The notes: a model not told the origin generated them from the letters alone. Shown: positions 52,229 through 61,731, counted from the first letter of the stretch. The stretch: DNA of 64,000 nucleotides from Yoonia sp. SS1-5 (GCF_038443705.2 NZ_CP151767.2:496001-560000); one strand, 5' to 3'. Translations and numbers: made by a program.

Positions 52229-52927
52229 TTAACCTTTAGCGAATTCTGCGGCTTGCTTGAGCCACTCATCGCGGTCGATACGACCTTTGAAGTTCAGTTT
52301 CTCATCCATAGCCGCAACATCCTCTGGGGTCCATGCTGCGATCTGCGCGAATGTTGTGACACCAAGACCGTGAAGCTTTTTCACGATCACTGGGCCAACG
52401 CCGCTGATCTTTGTCAGATCATCGGCACCGTCAGCGGCTTTCGCTTTCTTTGGCGCGGCCTTTTTGGCGGCTGGCTTTTCAGCCTTAGGTGCCTCGGCTT
52501 TGGGTGCCTCGGCTTTGGCTTCTTTCTTTGGTGCTGCCTTTTTCTTGGCAGCAGGCTTTGCCGCAGGGGCGGCCACAACACCTGCACCAGAGACAGCCGC
52601 CATCACGCCAGACTTGTCGGCCCCTTTTTCAAGGATGTCGGCAATACGCACCAATGTGAGTTGCTGACGGTGGCCTTTCTTGCGCGCGGAAGAATGCTTC
52701 CGGCGACGCTTGACGAAGTTGATCGTCTTTTCGCCTTTGATCTGGTCAATCACTTCGGCCTGGACGCCTGCGCCCTCAACCAAAGGTGTACCCACTGTAG
52801 AGCCGACCATGAGAATCTCGTTGAATTGGATTTTGTCACCAGCATTCGCTGCCAGTTTCTCGACACGCAGAACGTCGCCTGATGCGACTTTATACTGCTT
52901 GCCGCCGGTTTTCAGAACCGCAAACAT
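52229..52927 (-). CDS. rplU: 50S ribosomal protein L21 with C-terminal helix-hairpin-helix extension
   Basis: The product is 232 aa versus about 103 for plain L21. Residues 1-103 are L21 ([40 protein letters not shown]). A Lys/Ala/Pro-rich linker follows (about 128-165; [20 protein letters not shown]). Residues about 166-232 form a helix-hairpin-helix-like domain with [20 protein letters not shown] and [18 protein letters not shown]. The extension is widespread in alphaproteobacteria; its role is not known. The start is the ATG at 52927. Confidence 0.95.
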   Translation of the reverse strand: MFAVLKTGGKQYKVASGDVLRVEKLAANAGDKIQFNEILMVGSTVGTPLVEGAGVQAEVIDQIKGEKTINFVKRRRKHSSARKKGHRQQLTLVRIADILEKGADKSGVMAAVSGAGVVAAPAAKPAAKKKAAPKKEAKAEAPKAEAPKAEKPAAKKAAPKKAKAADGADDLTKISGVGPVIVKKLHGLGVTTFAQIAAWTPEDVAAMDEKLNFKGRIDRDEWLKQAAEFAKG

Positions 52928-53101
52928 CTGTCTTTCCTTCATTTTCCGCGTCTCTGAGGCCCCGGAGTGATCCGGCGTTTATTGCCTGTGGACAGCGCGC
53001 CCGTGGGCGTAATTTCGCATATGCCCCAGCAAGACCCTTGCTGAGATGGCGGCTTATCTGACCAATGGCGCCATAAGTCAAGTATTGATCGGTCAAACAC
53101 C

Positions 53102-53452
53102 ATGCGCCTTGCCCTTCCGTCCCTGTTGTTATTGGCAGCCTGCAGCGGCGAGGCCAATCATCTGGGCAATCCGTTGCTCTGGCCCCTGACCGGCGCACAG
53201 ACGGCGGCAGAGAACCTGGTTTATCAACAGCGCCGGGGCGAGGTTGAGATTCTGGTGAAATCGAACTTTGCGGCGATCACGCGGGAACTTGAGGTTGGCG
53301 ATGGCCCGACCCTGCAAACCGCGATGGCCACAGCCGGCATTCCGGAAAATGAACGCCCCGCCAGATTGTTGCAATTGCGCGGTGATCGGGCGCTTTATCA
53401 ATCCAACCCCGGCGCTCTTGTCACCGCATTGATGGTCTACGGATCAAGCTAG
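53102..53452 (+). CDS. Small lipoprotein, unknown function
   Basis: The product is 116 aa with a short lipoprotein signal (MRLALPSLLLLAAC, lipobox LAAC at about 14). The mature part is helical and charged (AENLVYQQRRGEVEILVKSN, ITRELEVGDGPTLQTAMATA). No family is recognised. It is divergent from rplU, with the promoters in the 174-base gap, and convergent with another lipoprotein gene across the palindrome at 53455. Confidence 0.75.
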   Translation: MRLALPSLLLLAACSGEANHLGNPLLWPLTGAQTAAENLVYQQRRGEVEILVKSNFAAITRELEVGDGPTLQTAMATAGIPENERPARLLQLRGDRALYQSNPGALVTALMVYGSS

Positions 53453-53454
53453 CC

Positions 53455-53470
53455 TAGGGTCAGGACCCTA
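53455..53470. repeat. Solo MITE-end palindrome between convergent lipoprotein genes
   Basis: TAGGGTCAGGACCCTA is a perfect 7-bp inverted repeat and matches the outermost part of the MITE at 25952. It lies between two convergent genes and provides the TAG stop of the minus-strand gene. It could also act as a small bidirectional terminator. Confidence 0.6.
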
Positions 53471-53878
53471 AAAATCCGCAATGCTGGAATCCCGTTGGGC
53501 GACGAGGTTCCAGAACGCGTTGGACTTGGCAATATCATCGACCAGATCCTGCGGCAGCCCGCGCGCAGACATGCGTTGATACAAGGTTTGCGGATAGCCT
53601 TGGGTGACAGAGGGGACGCTGACCATCGGGTTGATATCCGCAGGCCGGCTGCGAGCCTCTGGCGGGCAGTTGCGGGTGGGATCACCGGCCGCGCGCCGCC
53701 CGTCCTGTTCCAGCTTTGCAACGGCGGCAAAATAGATGGCGCATTCACTGACAACCAGCGCCTTTTGTCGGGGGTCATCTGCGGGCAGTGCCGGATCCAC
53801 CGCGATTGCTGACGTTTGAGCACAGCCGATCAACAGAAACGCGCTTGCGGCAATACAACTGGTTTTCAACGGGATCAT
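53468..53878 (-). CDS. Small lipoprotein, unknown function
   Basis: The product is 136 aa from the ATG at 53878 (GAGAGG upstream). The lipobox is LLIGC at about 16-20 (MIPLKTSCIAASAFLLIGCA). The mature part has three further cysteines (SECAIYF, RNCPPEARS) and a helical C-terminus. The stop codon TAG is contributed by the palindrome at 53455-53470, so the native C-terminus may have been altered. No family recognised. Confidence 0.72.
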   Translation of the reverse strand: MIPLKTSCIAASAFLLIGCAQTSAIAVDPALPADDPRQKALVVSECAIYFAAVAKLEQDGRRAAGDPTRNCPPEARSRPADINPMVSVPSVTQGYPQTLYQRMSARGLPQDLVDDIAKSNAFWNLVAQRDSSIADF

Positions 53879-53929
53879 CAAATACCTCTCAACGTCTTTC
53901 TGGTCGTCACCATGGCATCGCACACCGCC

Positions 53930-54769
53930 CTACAGTTCCTGACTGATCAAGAACCGTGATGCCGCCAGCCCAAGACTGCGCGAAATATCGTCGAACATCC
54001 CGTTGAAAGCCACGAAGAGCGCCGCATTCATGTCCTTGCCTGCCTCTGTCTGCGAGAATTTTGTGTAGGCACGCAGCTCGTCCGCCGTCAGCGGTTGATA
54101 GGCCATCAACAGAAACGAATAAATCCATTCGGTCGTATCTGCACGGATCTGGTCTTCCTGGCTCCAGATATCGTTCAGGGCGGTGTCGGGGGTCATGCTT
54201 TCGGGCATCGCACCGCCATCCATCAGACCCATGTAAAATGCGTAATTGGAATTCAGCGCCCCAACCACATTGGTTTCGATCAGATCGTTCACGGTCACGA
54301 ATTCCTTGACGCGCAGATAGGCATCCGTCTCGTCAGCCATGGCGATGGCGGCGCTGTCCTTGCTGGCGGCCTCGACCGCGTCATCCAGCAATGCACGACG
54401 CGCGCTGACCTCAAGACCAATGATCTTTTCGCCCAAGGGGGTGCTGAAAAAGGCGAGCATGGCGTCGATATCATCACCTTCCAGCTCTTCCCCCAGCGCG
54501 CCGCGCACCTCCTCGAACATCATCTGCTCGTCGTAGATTTGCGAGACCATCGCATTCCATTGCGGCCCGCCATTGCCGGGAAACATGTCGGCTGCAATGG
54601 TTTCACCATAGGCCAGCCCTTCGGTGCGCATGATCGACAGAATGTCGTCCAGCCCAAGTACCGCAAACAGCGCGTCGGTCTTTTCGGCGTGGGATTGCTG
54701 CGCAAAGGCGGCCCCTGCCCCCACCGCCATCGAAATTGCAACCGATATGGCGGTAAGATGTCTTAACAT
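53930..54769 (-). CDS. DUF2059 domain secreted protein
   Basis: The product is 279 aa with a signal peptide (MLRHLTAISVAISMAVGAGA AFA region). It is mainly helical. The pattern of a helix pair around FFSTPLGEKIIGLEVSARRA and again YTKFSQTEAGKDMNAALFVA is the DUF2059 signature (F-x-S-x-x-G-x-x). Function unknown; a periplasmic location is expected. It lies 51 bases upstream of the lipoprotein on the same strand. Confidence 0.82.
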   Translation of the reverse strand: MLRHLTAISVAISMAVGAGAAFAQQSHAEKTDALFAVLGLDDILSIMRTEGLAYGETIAADMFPGNGGPQWNAMVSQIYDEQMMFEEVRGALGEELEGDDIDAMLAFFSTPLGEKIIGLEVSARRALLDDAVEAASKDSAAIAMADETDAYLRVKEFVTVNDLIETNVVGALNSNYAFYMGLMDGGAMPESMTPDTALNDIWSQEDQIRADTTEWIYSFLLMAYQPLTADELRAYTKFSQTEAGKDMNAALFVAFNGMFDDISRSLGLAASRFLISQEL

Positions 54770-54906
54770 GCGCGCGCTCCTTTGATGTATCTTTTCAATT
54801 TAGGGACCCGGCCCGCCTGTGCCAAGAACCCATGCGGGAAATCCGCGCAGACGCATTTCTGACTTGCGCCCTGTGCCGCGAGCGCATAGGACGTCGCGAC
54901 CCCCGC

Positions 54907-54996
54907 GGAGAGGTGCCGGAGTGGTCGAACGGGGCGGTCTCGAAAACCGTTGTGCCTTCACGGGTACCCAGGGTTCGAATCCCTGTCTCTCCGCCA
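54907..54996 (+). tRNA. tRNA-Ser (anticodon CGA)
   Basis: The 90-base gene begins GGAGAGG and ends CTCTCC-G with encoded CCA. The anticodon loop CTCGAAA gives CGA (reads UCG). The long variable arm (TTGTGCCTTCACGGGTACCC region) is typical of class II tRNA-Ser, and the T loop GGTTCGAATCC is canonical. Confidence 0.95.
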
Positions 54997-55159
54997 CTAT
55001 CACAAGCCGTCGCATCGCCGGTTTTCGGTCACGCCATTGCAGATTACGCGTCATCAGGGTCGGCCCGCGGGATCGCGCGTTTAAGGGTTTGCCAAACGGG
55101 TCTGTTTTCGTGCAGCCTTACCGTGACGGAGCTGCGCGCAATGGATCGGGTTGGACGAC

Positions 55160-56437
55160 ATGGCGGACACGATACTCTCGAAACATCTGGATTTGCCGTG
55201 TGGTGTGCGCCTGAACAACCGGTTTTGCAAAAGTGCCATGACCGAAGCACTGGCGGATGCCCGCGATGCACCGACACAGGCGCATCAGACACTTTATGAG
55301 CGGTGGTCGAGGGGCGGCATGGCCCTGCAACTGACGGGCAATGTCATGGTCGACAGACGTTACCTCGAGCGGCCGGGGAATGTTGTTGTCGAAGATGACA
55401 GCGTGATGAACGCACTGCGCGATTGGGCGAGAGCGGCCCACGTGGGAGGCAGCCATATCTGGATGCAAATCAGCCACCCCGGGCGGCAATGCCCGATTGT
55501 CGTGAACACAAAGCCCCTGTCCCCGTCAGAAGAAAAGCTGCGCATTCTTGGACTTTTCGGAAAACCCCGCGCGATGACATCTGACGATATCGACGATGCG
55601 ATCCAGCGCTATGCAAAAACAGCGGGGATTGCGAAACAGGCTGGCTTTGACGGGGTGCAGTTACATGCAGCGCATGGGTATCTTGTCAGCCAGTTCCTTT
55701 CGCCGATCACAAACAGGCGCAATGATGAATGGGGCGGATCGCTGGAAAACCGTGCAAGGTTTTTGCGCGCGATCTACTATGCAACGCGCCGCGAGGTCGG
55801 GCCGGATTTCCCGATAGCGGTCAAGCTGAACTCGGCCGATTTCCAGAAAGGCGGATTCACCATTGAAGACAGCTGCCAGGTCGCGCAATGGCTTGCCCAG
55901 GATGGGATTGACCTGATTGAATTATCGGGCGGGACTTACGAGCAGATGAGTTTCGTGAACGGTACCGAAGAAAAGCTGCGCGACAGCACGATCCGACGCG
56001 AGGCCTATTTCCTTGAATACGCCCGCGAGGTCCGCAAGGCCGTTTCTGTCCCGATCATGGTGACAGGTGGGTTTCGAAGCGTTGCGGCGATGGAACGGGC
56101 CGTCACGGAGGACAAGATCGACATGATCGGTCTGGCGCGACCGCTTTGCGTGCAGCCCGATGCCGTGGCCGCAATGCTTGATGGCAAGCTGGACATGATC
56201 GGCATTGAGGAAGACGGTTTGGTGATCGGCCGGGGACGGCTTGGGGTGAATGCACAGAACTGGTTGATTAACCTGGTCAACACGGTCTCGCGGGTTGAAT
56301 ATTATGCCTGGCAAATGACCCGCATGTCGCGTGGTCTGCGCCCACAGACAATCGCGCGCAACAATGCGATTGGCTATTTTGTTTGGTATCTCAACCGAAC
56401 GACGCTTTTGGGGCTGCGGCGCAAGTTCATCCGCTAG
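55160..56437 (+). CDS. NADH:flavin oxidoreductase, Old Yellow Enzyme family
   Basis: The product is 425 aa from the ATG at 55160. The TIM-barrel flavoprotein has the N-terminal LNNRFCKSAMTEALAD, substrate/FMN histidine region QISHPGRQCPI, the HAAHGYLVSQFLSPITNRR block followed by DEWGGSLENRARF, and the phosphate loop MVTGGFRSVAAME. It should reduce activated alkenes with NAD(P)H; the true substrate is unknown. The C-terminal 80 residues (VNTVSRVEYYAWQMTRM and following) form an extra helical extension beyond the barrel. It stands alone between two tRNA genes. Confidence 0.9.
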   Translation: MADTILSKHLDLPCGVRLNNRFCKSAMTEALADARDAPTQAHQTLYERWSRGGMALQLTGNVMVDRRYLERPGNVVVEDDSVMNALRDWARAAHVGGSHIWMQISHPGRQCPIVVNTKPLSPSEEKLRILGLFGKPRAMTSDDIDDAIQRYAKTAGIAKQAGFDGVQLHAAHGYLVSQFLSPITNRRNDEWGGSLENRARFLRAIYYATRREVGPDFPIAVKLNSADFQKGGFTIEDSCQVAQWLAQDGIDLIELSGGTYEQMSFVNGTEEKLRDSTIRREAYFLEYAREVRKAVSVPIMVTGGFRSVAAMERAVTEDKIDMIGLARPLCVQPDAVAAMLDGKLDMIGIEEDGLVIGRGRLGVNAQNWLINLVNTVSRVEYYAWQMTRMSRGLRPQTIARNNAIGYFVWYLNRTTLLGLRRKFIR

Positions 56438-56554
56438 TGGCGGCGATGCCCTCAAACAGATGGGTAGTGATGCCTCACTTACCCACATCCCGAAAGCGTT
56501 GATTGACGTCGGCACGCCAATACAAAAGCGGTTTTGGACTTCAAAGGTGGGAAA

Positions 56555-56629
56555 TGGCTCCGACGGTAGGGATCGAACCTACGACCAATTGATTAACAGT
56601 CAACTGCTCTACCGCTGAGCTACGTCGGA
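56555..56629 (-). tRNA. tRNA-Asn (anticodon GTT)
   Basis: Read on the minus strand the gene begins TCCGACGTAGCTCAGCGG, has anticodon loop CTGTTAA (GTT), T loop GGTTCGATCC, acceptor end CGTCGGA-G and encoded CCA. Cloverleaf pairing is complete. Confidence 0.95.
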
Positions 56630-56692
56630 ACACTGTGGGGGGCGTATAGCAACGCCGATTGAAGGCGTCCAGAGTATTTTTTGCCTGTTTTT

Positions 56693-57631
56693 CTATTTAC
56701 GGGTCTGCGTGTTTTCGACGTCCAGCAAGCCGAATTCCGCATGCGCCGAAATACCGCCCCTTGCTGCGACAATATCCCGTCTGACAAGGTCGATCAGATG
56801 CGCCAGAACATTGCGTTCTGCGATTGGCAGCATCTTGGTCGGCAGGTCTGCATAGATGGTCTGCGCCAGGGTTGCGGGGGTTTTCGGGCCATGGACAAGC
56901 GCGGCTGTCACCTCGGCGCTGCGCGTCTGCCGATGCGCGATTAACCACGCCAGCCGGTCCATCGGCTTATGAATAGGCGCCCCATGTCCCGGGTAATACA
57001 CGCGCGCCGCAATATCCTGCAGTTTGTGACAGGAGGCCATGAAATCGGTCAGGTCCCCATCGGGCGGCGAGATGATCGAGCTGGACCAACCCATGACGTG
57101 ATCCCCGGTAAACACCGCATGGTTCCAGACAAAGCACATGTGATTGCCCATATGGCCCGGCGTGTGCAGCGCACGCAACGCCCAATCATCAACGCGCAGG
57201 AGCTGTTCATCCTGCAACGTGATATCCGGCGTGAAGGCGGGATCGATACCCTCCCCCCCGCCAAGATGCCCGCTGGCGGCCAATGCGGCCATCACATCGC
57301 TTTGTCCCGCAGCACTGGGGCCGAAGGCCGCCACGGGCGCGCCAGTCTCGCGGGCCAGATCCGGGGCCAACCCGGAATGGTCGCGATGGCTGTGGGTCAA
57401 CAGGATATAGCGTACCGGGCGCCCGGCAATCGTCCGCAGCAGCGCCTGTAGATGGACACTATCCGCAGGCCCCGGATCAATGACCACCAACGCATCCGTC
57501 CCCAGCAGATAGGTGTTGGTGCCCCGCTCGGTCATTGGTGACGGGTTGGGCGCCAGAACCAGCTGCAATCCCGGCGCAAGCGGGTGGGGTTTGCCGGGTT
57601 CGGGCTCAAAAGGGGCGGCCTGCATTGTCAT
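56693..57631 (-). CDS. MBL-fold metallo-hydrolase (LACTB2-like)
   Basis: The product is 312 aa. AAAGGA precedes the ATG at 57631. Metal ligands: ILLTHSHRDHSGL (H-x-H-x-D-H), LHTPGHMGNHMCF, AVFTGDHVMGW and YYPGHGAPIHKP. A C-terminal winged-helix region (ATLAQTIYADLPTKMLPIAE) is as in LACTB2-type hydrolases, some of which are RNases. It is divergent from the histidine kinase gene. Confidence 0.9.
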   Translation of the reverse strand: MTMQAAPFEPEPGKPHPLAPGLQLVLAPNPSPMTERGTNTYLLGTDALVVIDPGPADSVHLQALLRTIAGRPVRYILLTHSHRDHSGLAPDLARETGAPVAAFGPSAAGQSDVMAALAASGHLGGGEGIDPAFTPDITLQDEQLLRVDDWALRALHTPGHMGNHMCFVWNHAVFTGDHVMGWSSSIISPPDGDLTDFMASCHKLQDIAARVYYPGHGAPIHKPMDRLAWLIAHRQTRSAEVTAALVHGPKTPATLAQTIYADLPTKMLPIAERNVLAHLIDLVRRDIVAARGGISAHAEFGLLDVENTQTRK

Positions 57632-57675
57632 CTGTCCTTTTCGTCGGCGCCAGAGGTGGTTACGCTATCCACAGA

Positions 57676-58989
57676 ATGTTTGGCTGGCTCAAGAATTACA
57701 TGCCGCGTGGCCTTTACGGGCGCGCCGCACTGATCCTGGTTTTGCCAGTGGTCCTGTTACAGTTATTGGTATCGGTCGTCTTCATCCAGCGCCATTTTGA
57801 CGGGGTCACCCGGTTGATGACCGATGCGGTGACAATCGAGCTCCGCTTCCTTGTGGACACGGTCAACGCCGCCCCCGATCTTGCAGCCGCCCGGCAAGAG
57901 CTTGCCCGGCTCGACGCACCGCTGGAAATCCGGACCATGTTGCCCGCGACACCGTTGGACGGCGACATCAAACCCTGGACCGACCTGACCGGGCGCATGG
58001 TGATTGAACAACTGCGCCAGCGGGTGCCCGACAGCCTTGCTGTATCGCTCGAAGATCGCAGGCGGGTGCAGATGTTTGTCGAGACCCGGCACGGCCCGCT
58101 GGGATTTGATTTTGCCCGCCGCCGAGTGTCGGCCTCGAACCCGCATCAGTTGCTGGTCATCATGCTTGTGACCGGGGTTCTGATGACCGCAATCGCCTAT
58201 ATATTCCTGCGCAATCAGTTGCGCCCGATCAAGCGTATGGCCGCAGCCGCAACGGACTACGGCAAGGGGCGCGTTGTTCCCTTCAATCCGACCGGCGCGG
58301 TCGAGGTGCGGGCCGCAGGCATGGCGTTTCTGGATATGCGCAACCGGCTGGAACGACAGACCCAAAGCCGCACAATGATGTTATCGGGCGTCAGCCATGA
58401 CCTGCGCACGCCGCTGACCCGTTTGCGGTTGGGATTGTCGATGGTCGACGACACAGAGGTCGCACCGCTGTTGCGGGATGTGGATGACATGCAACGGCTT
58501 GTGGATACGTTTCTGGACTTTGCGCGCAGCGATGCAGGCGACAGTCTGGAACCGACCGTGCCGCAAGACCTTGTGCAGGCAATGCTGGCTGACGCGGACC
58601 GTGGCGGGCAAAATGTGCAACCCGGCCTGATCGACGGCCCGGACGAGCCGGTGGCGATGCGCCCGCTGGCGATCAAACGTGCGCTCGACAATCTGCTCAG
58701 CAACGCCTTGCGCTACGGCAGTAACGCCACGTTGGGGGTCAGCGTGACCGAACGGGCGGTGCGGTTCTGTGTCGAGGATGACGGCCCCGGCATTCCCACC
58801 GAGCGGCATGATGATGCGGTCAGCCCATTCGTGCGGCTTGATCCGGCCCGCAATCAGGACAAGGGGACCGGGGTGGGCCTTGGGCTGTCGATTGTCGCAG
58901 ATATCGCCCGCACACATGGGGGCCTTTTGCGCCTTGGCGAAAGCGCCACATTGGGCGGGCTGAAGGCAGAGCTTGTGATTGCCCGTTAG
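57676..58989 (+). CDS. Orphan EnvZ-type sensor histidine kinase
   Basis: The product is 437 aa from the ATG at 57676. TM helices are at about 16-36 and 158-178. A HAMP linker leads to HisKA with the H box SGVSHDLRTPLTRLRLGLS (His about 240), N box NLLSNALRYG, G1 DDGPGIP and G2 GTGVGLGLS. All kinase boxes are canonical. No response regulator gene is adjacent. The last codon and stop TAG are supplied by a MITE-type end at 58986. Confidence 0.9.
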   Translation: MFGWLKNYMPRGLYGRAALILVLPVVLLQLLVSVVFIQRHFDGVTRLMTDAVTIELRFLVDTVNAAPDLAAARQELARLDAPLEIRTMLPATPLDGDIKPWTDLTGRMVIEQLRQRVPDSLAVSLEDRRRVQMFVETRHGPLGFDFARRRVSASNPHQLLVIMLVTGVLMTAIAYIFLRNQLRPIKRMAAAATDYGKGRVVPFNPTGAVEVRAAGMAFLDMRNRLERQTQSRTMMLSGVSHDLRTPLTRLRLGLSMVDDTEVAPLLRDVDDMQRLVDTFLDFARSDAGDSLEPTVPQDLVQAMLADADRGGQNVQPGLIDGPDEPVAMRPLAIKRALDNLLSNALRYGSNATLGVSVTERAVRFCVEDDGPGIPTERHDDAVSPFVRLDPARNQDKGTGVGLGLSIVADIARTHGGLLRLGESATLGGLKAELVIAR

Positions 58990-59030
58990 GGTCAGGACCG
59001 ATGAATTCCACGCCACCGGTTTGGTGGATT
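58986..59030 (+). repeat. Solo MITE end overlapping the kinase stop codon
   Basis: TTAGGGTCAGGACC then GATGAATTCCACGCCACCGG and GTTTGG closely matches the left end of the MITE at 25952, through about 40 bases. No second end follows. The kinase stop TAG is within the first five bases, so an insertion probably replaced the original 3' end or intergenic region. Confidence 0.65.
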
Positions 59031-59067
59031 TGACATTGCGCAGCGTGGTTATTTTGGGGGAATTGTG

Positions 59068-60885
59068 ATGCAGGCCGATAGATTGGTTGTTCTTATCCGG
59101 GGCTGGACTGATGGCGACGAGTTCTTTTTGAAGCCCGAAGGACATGTGGGGGGCCGTTTTCCTGAGGCCTTTGTTGACTTCGTTGATGAACTTCATACCG
59201 ACGGTGAACTCCTCCAGCCGAAATTCGACACGAAAGCCCATGATATGTCCGGGTTTTCCCTATCGGACCCGGCGGATCTGGTCGCGCATGTTCTGAAGGC
59301 CATTGAAACCAAACTGGCAGAAAAAGACTTTGCAAAGATCACAATCGCCGGGTTCAGCACCGGGGCGTTGTTTGCACGCGCGGTTCTGGTCGAGGCTAAC
59401 GGCATCGGTCCCGACGGGAATTTTGATCCGAAACTGAAACGTCCATGGGCCGACAAGATCGACCGCTGGATATCCATGGCGGGCATTCTGCGCGGATGGA
59501 CAATTTCCTCGTCCACATCAATTGGCGGGCGCATGCTTGGTCCCGGCCTGGTGGGGGCCACAAAGCTGTGGGGCATGCTGAACGGGGGCAAGCTGCCTCT
59601 GGTCTCGGCTGTTGAGCAAGGCATGCCCTTTGTCGTGAACACACGTCTGCGGCAGATTGAACTTGAAAAGATACTCAAGGATCCGGGCGACCAGCGGTTG
59701 ACCCATGGTCTTCCGCTGATGATCAATTTGCTTGGGACCAGGGATCAGTTTATCTCGCCCTCGGACTGCATCGAACCATCGCCACCCGAAGAACATGTCT
59801 TTCTGGAGGTGCCATCCACGAACCATTTGCGCATGCTTGATGTCAGCAGCGACACCCAGGAAACAGCAGCACGACGAAAGATCATAAAGCTCGCCTTTAC
59901 AAGCACGGAAGGTGACATCAAGGCCCGGACTGGCCTGATCGTGGAACGCGACGATCTGAACGATTTCTTTGACGAGCTGGACCGCCCCGAAACGGACCTT
60001 CTTGATGATAAGGTCTCTGCGGTGAAACACGCCGTGATCGTGCTGCACGGGATCCGGGATCATGGGTTTTGGACCAAGCGGATCGCAAAACGCATCAAGT
60101 CGCGCGGCGTCAGAACGCTGTTTCGGGCGCCCTCGCCCAGCTATGGCTACTTTTCAGTTCTGGACTTTCTCAACCCATGGCGGCGTAAAAAGCAGGCCCG
60201 CTGGTTGCTTCAGCAATATGCCGATGTCCGGTCGTGCTTTCGTGATGCCGAAATCAGTTTCGTGGGGCACTCCAACGGCACCTATCTTTTCAAAGAGGTG
60301 ATGGCGCTGTCCAGCGCGGTCAGGTTCAAACACGTTTATCTGGCGGGCTCTGTTCTGCGCCGCGATCTGCACTGGGATCGGTTTGCGGCCCAAATCGAGG
60401 GCGACATTGTGAACGTCAAAAGCGCGGGCGACTGGGTTGTCGGGTGCCTGCCCTCGGCGATGGAGCGGTTGGGCCTGCGGTTTCTGGATGTTGGCGGAGC
60501 CGGTTATTTTGGATTTACCAACCCGCCCCAATCGAACCGCTTGTTCGAGCGCGATATTGAAGGGTCGCACAATGCCGGCGTGTCCGAAAAATCGTGGCAG
60601 GCCATTGCCGATTTTGTGGTGGATGACAAAATACAGCCCCAAACGGAGGTCACATCGCCCCGCGGCCTTCAAGGCCTCGTCTTTCTGGCACCGGCGCTGT
60701 TGATCGCGATGGCGCTGTTTTTTGTTGTCGTCCTTGATCGTCTGGCTGTTCTTCTCAGCCACATTCTGGGCCCGGTTCCCAGCGTTGTCGCATCCGTCAG
60801 CGCAGGAACTGCCGATGGGTCAGTCCAGCTGGGTTTCGTGGTGCTTCTCCTTCTGGCCTTTGGGCGCGTCGCACGTATCTTTTAA
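59068..60885 (+). CDS. Double alpha/beta-hydrolase protein with C-terminal membrane anchor
   Basis: The product is 605 aa. Domain 1 (about 1-260) has a nucleophile elbow ITIAGFSTGALFARAV, Asp in LLGTRDQFISP and His in PSTNHLRML. Domain 2 (about 315-530) starts KHAVIVLHGIRDHGFWT and has ISFVGHSNGTYLFKEV, Asp in SAGDWVVG and His in IEGSHNAGVS. Both therefore seem catalytically complete. Two TM helices at about 535-562 and 585-602 anchor the C-terminus. There is no signal peptide, so both hydrolase domains should face the cytoplasm. Substrates unknown (lipid- or peptide-type esters). It starts just after a solo MITE end and precedes the TM protein and secreted protease. Confidence 0.78.
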   Translation: MQADRLVVLIRGWTDGDEFFLKPEGHVGGRFPEAFVDFVDELHTDGELLQPKFDTKAHDMSGFSLSDPADLVAHVLKAIETKLAEKDFAKITIAGFSTGALFARAVLVEANGIGPDGNFDPKLKRPWADKIDRWISMAGILRGWTISSSTSIGGRMLGPGLVGATKLWGMLNGGKLPLVSAVEQGMPFVVNTRLRQIELEKILKDPGDQRLTHGLPLMINLLGTRDQFISPSDCIEPSPPEEHVFLEVPSTNHLRMLDVSSDTQETAARRKIIKLAFTSTEGDIKARTGLIVERDDLNDFFDELDRPETDLLDDKVSAVKHAVIVLHGIRDHGFWTKRIAKRIKSRGVRTLFRAPSPSYGYFSVLDFLNPWRRKKQARWLLQQYADVRSCFRDAEISFVGHSNGTYLFKEVMALSSAVRFKHVYLAGSVLRRDLHWDRFAAQIEGDIVNVKSAGDWVVGCLPSAMERLGLRFLDVGGAGYFGFTNPPQSNRLFERDIEGSHNAGVSEKSWQAIADFVVDDKIQPQTEVTSPRGLQGLVFLAPALLIAMALFFVVVLDRLAVLLSHILGPVPSVVASVSAGTADGSVQLGFVVLLLLAFGRVARIF

Positions 60886-61026
60886 TCCAAGCTACAGCGC
60901 GCTGGTCGCCCGATCTCGCCAATGCGGCGCGGCTCTCAAAGCCTGTTTGTTCGGTTTTTGATGACAAAACCACCAATGCGGTTAGTCTGTTTCTTATTTG
61001 CATATTTATTTCAAAGGTAAGCGATC

Positions 61027-61731
61027 ATGCCCACAGATGAAGCACCCCAAAATCCCGCACGCTACAGCCCCAAAGCCGACCTCTTTTCAGGCGCCGGGCT
61101 GGGGGCGTTGCTCGGCACCATATTGGGCCTGTCGATCACACCGGTGGTCGTCACCGTCGTTGGCGCGCTGACCTCCGTTCTTGCGGTCTTTCTGGGGCTG
61201 GATGGGCGCGAGACATCGGCGCGGCTGCCCAAGGTCAATGCGCTGCGGATCGGCGCATTCGGTTTTGCGACAATCGCCGGGCTGGCGCTAGGGCTGTTTT
61301 TGCGGATCAATAATCCGCTGGCTGTCGATCCACGCATTGCCATGGCCGAATGGGCCGAGGCCTTTCCTGACAATCCCGCACTTGCGCAGCAGATGATGGT
61401 TTATGAACGCACAGCCCTTGTCCCGGGCGAGATTGCATTTGGCACTGCGGGCGAGGCCCCAACTGCGGTCAATCTGGACGCGGGCACAGCCGCCTCCAGG
61501 CAGGCGGTTCTGTTTTCCAGCCTATCTGGCTTTGAGGCCTGTGACCGACTTGATCCTGACCGTTTTGGCACGCCCGAGGCTACGCTGGCCGCCTATGGCC
61601 GGGGCGATCCACCGGCGTTGATCCAATCGGTCGCCCGACGGCTGGATGCGGTGGCCGCTGACGATCTTCCGCTGGCAATCACCATCGCGCATGGCATTCT
61701 TTGCGACGTTGAACAAAGTGAGGCCGAGTAA
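61027..61731 (+). CDS. Three-TM membrane protein with extracytoplasmic-like domain
   Basis: The product is 234 aa. Three membrane helices are predicted in the first 100 residues (GAGLGALLGTILGLSITPVV, VTVVGALTSVLAVFLGL, IGAFGFATIAGLALGLFL). The remaining 135 residues are soluble, with two cysteines (FEACDRLD, ILCDVEQ). No family recognised. Its stop overlaps the start of the trypsin-like protease by one base (TAATG), so they are co-translated. Confidence 0.72.
   Translation: MPTDEAPQNPARYSPKADLFSGAGLGALLGTILGLSITPVVVTVVGALTSVLAVFLGLDGRETSARLPKVNALRIGAFGFATIAGLALGLFLRINNPLAVDPRIAMAEWAEAFPDNPALAQQMMVYERTALVPGEIAFGTAGEAPTAVNLDAGTAASRQAVLFSSLSGFEACDRLDPDRFGTPEATLAAYGRGDPPALIQSVARRLDAVAADDLPLAITIAHGILCDVEQSEAE

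Noticed and set aside
52208..52882. 224-codon plus-strand frame opposite rplU
   Set aside because: Antisense shadow of L21; the Gly/Phe/Leu-rich stretch is the complement of the Lys/Ala linker.
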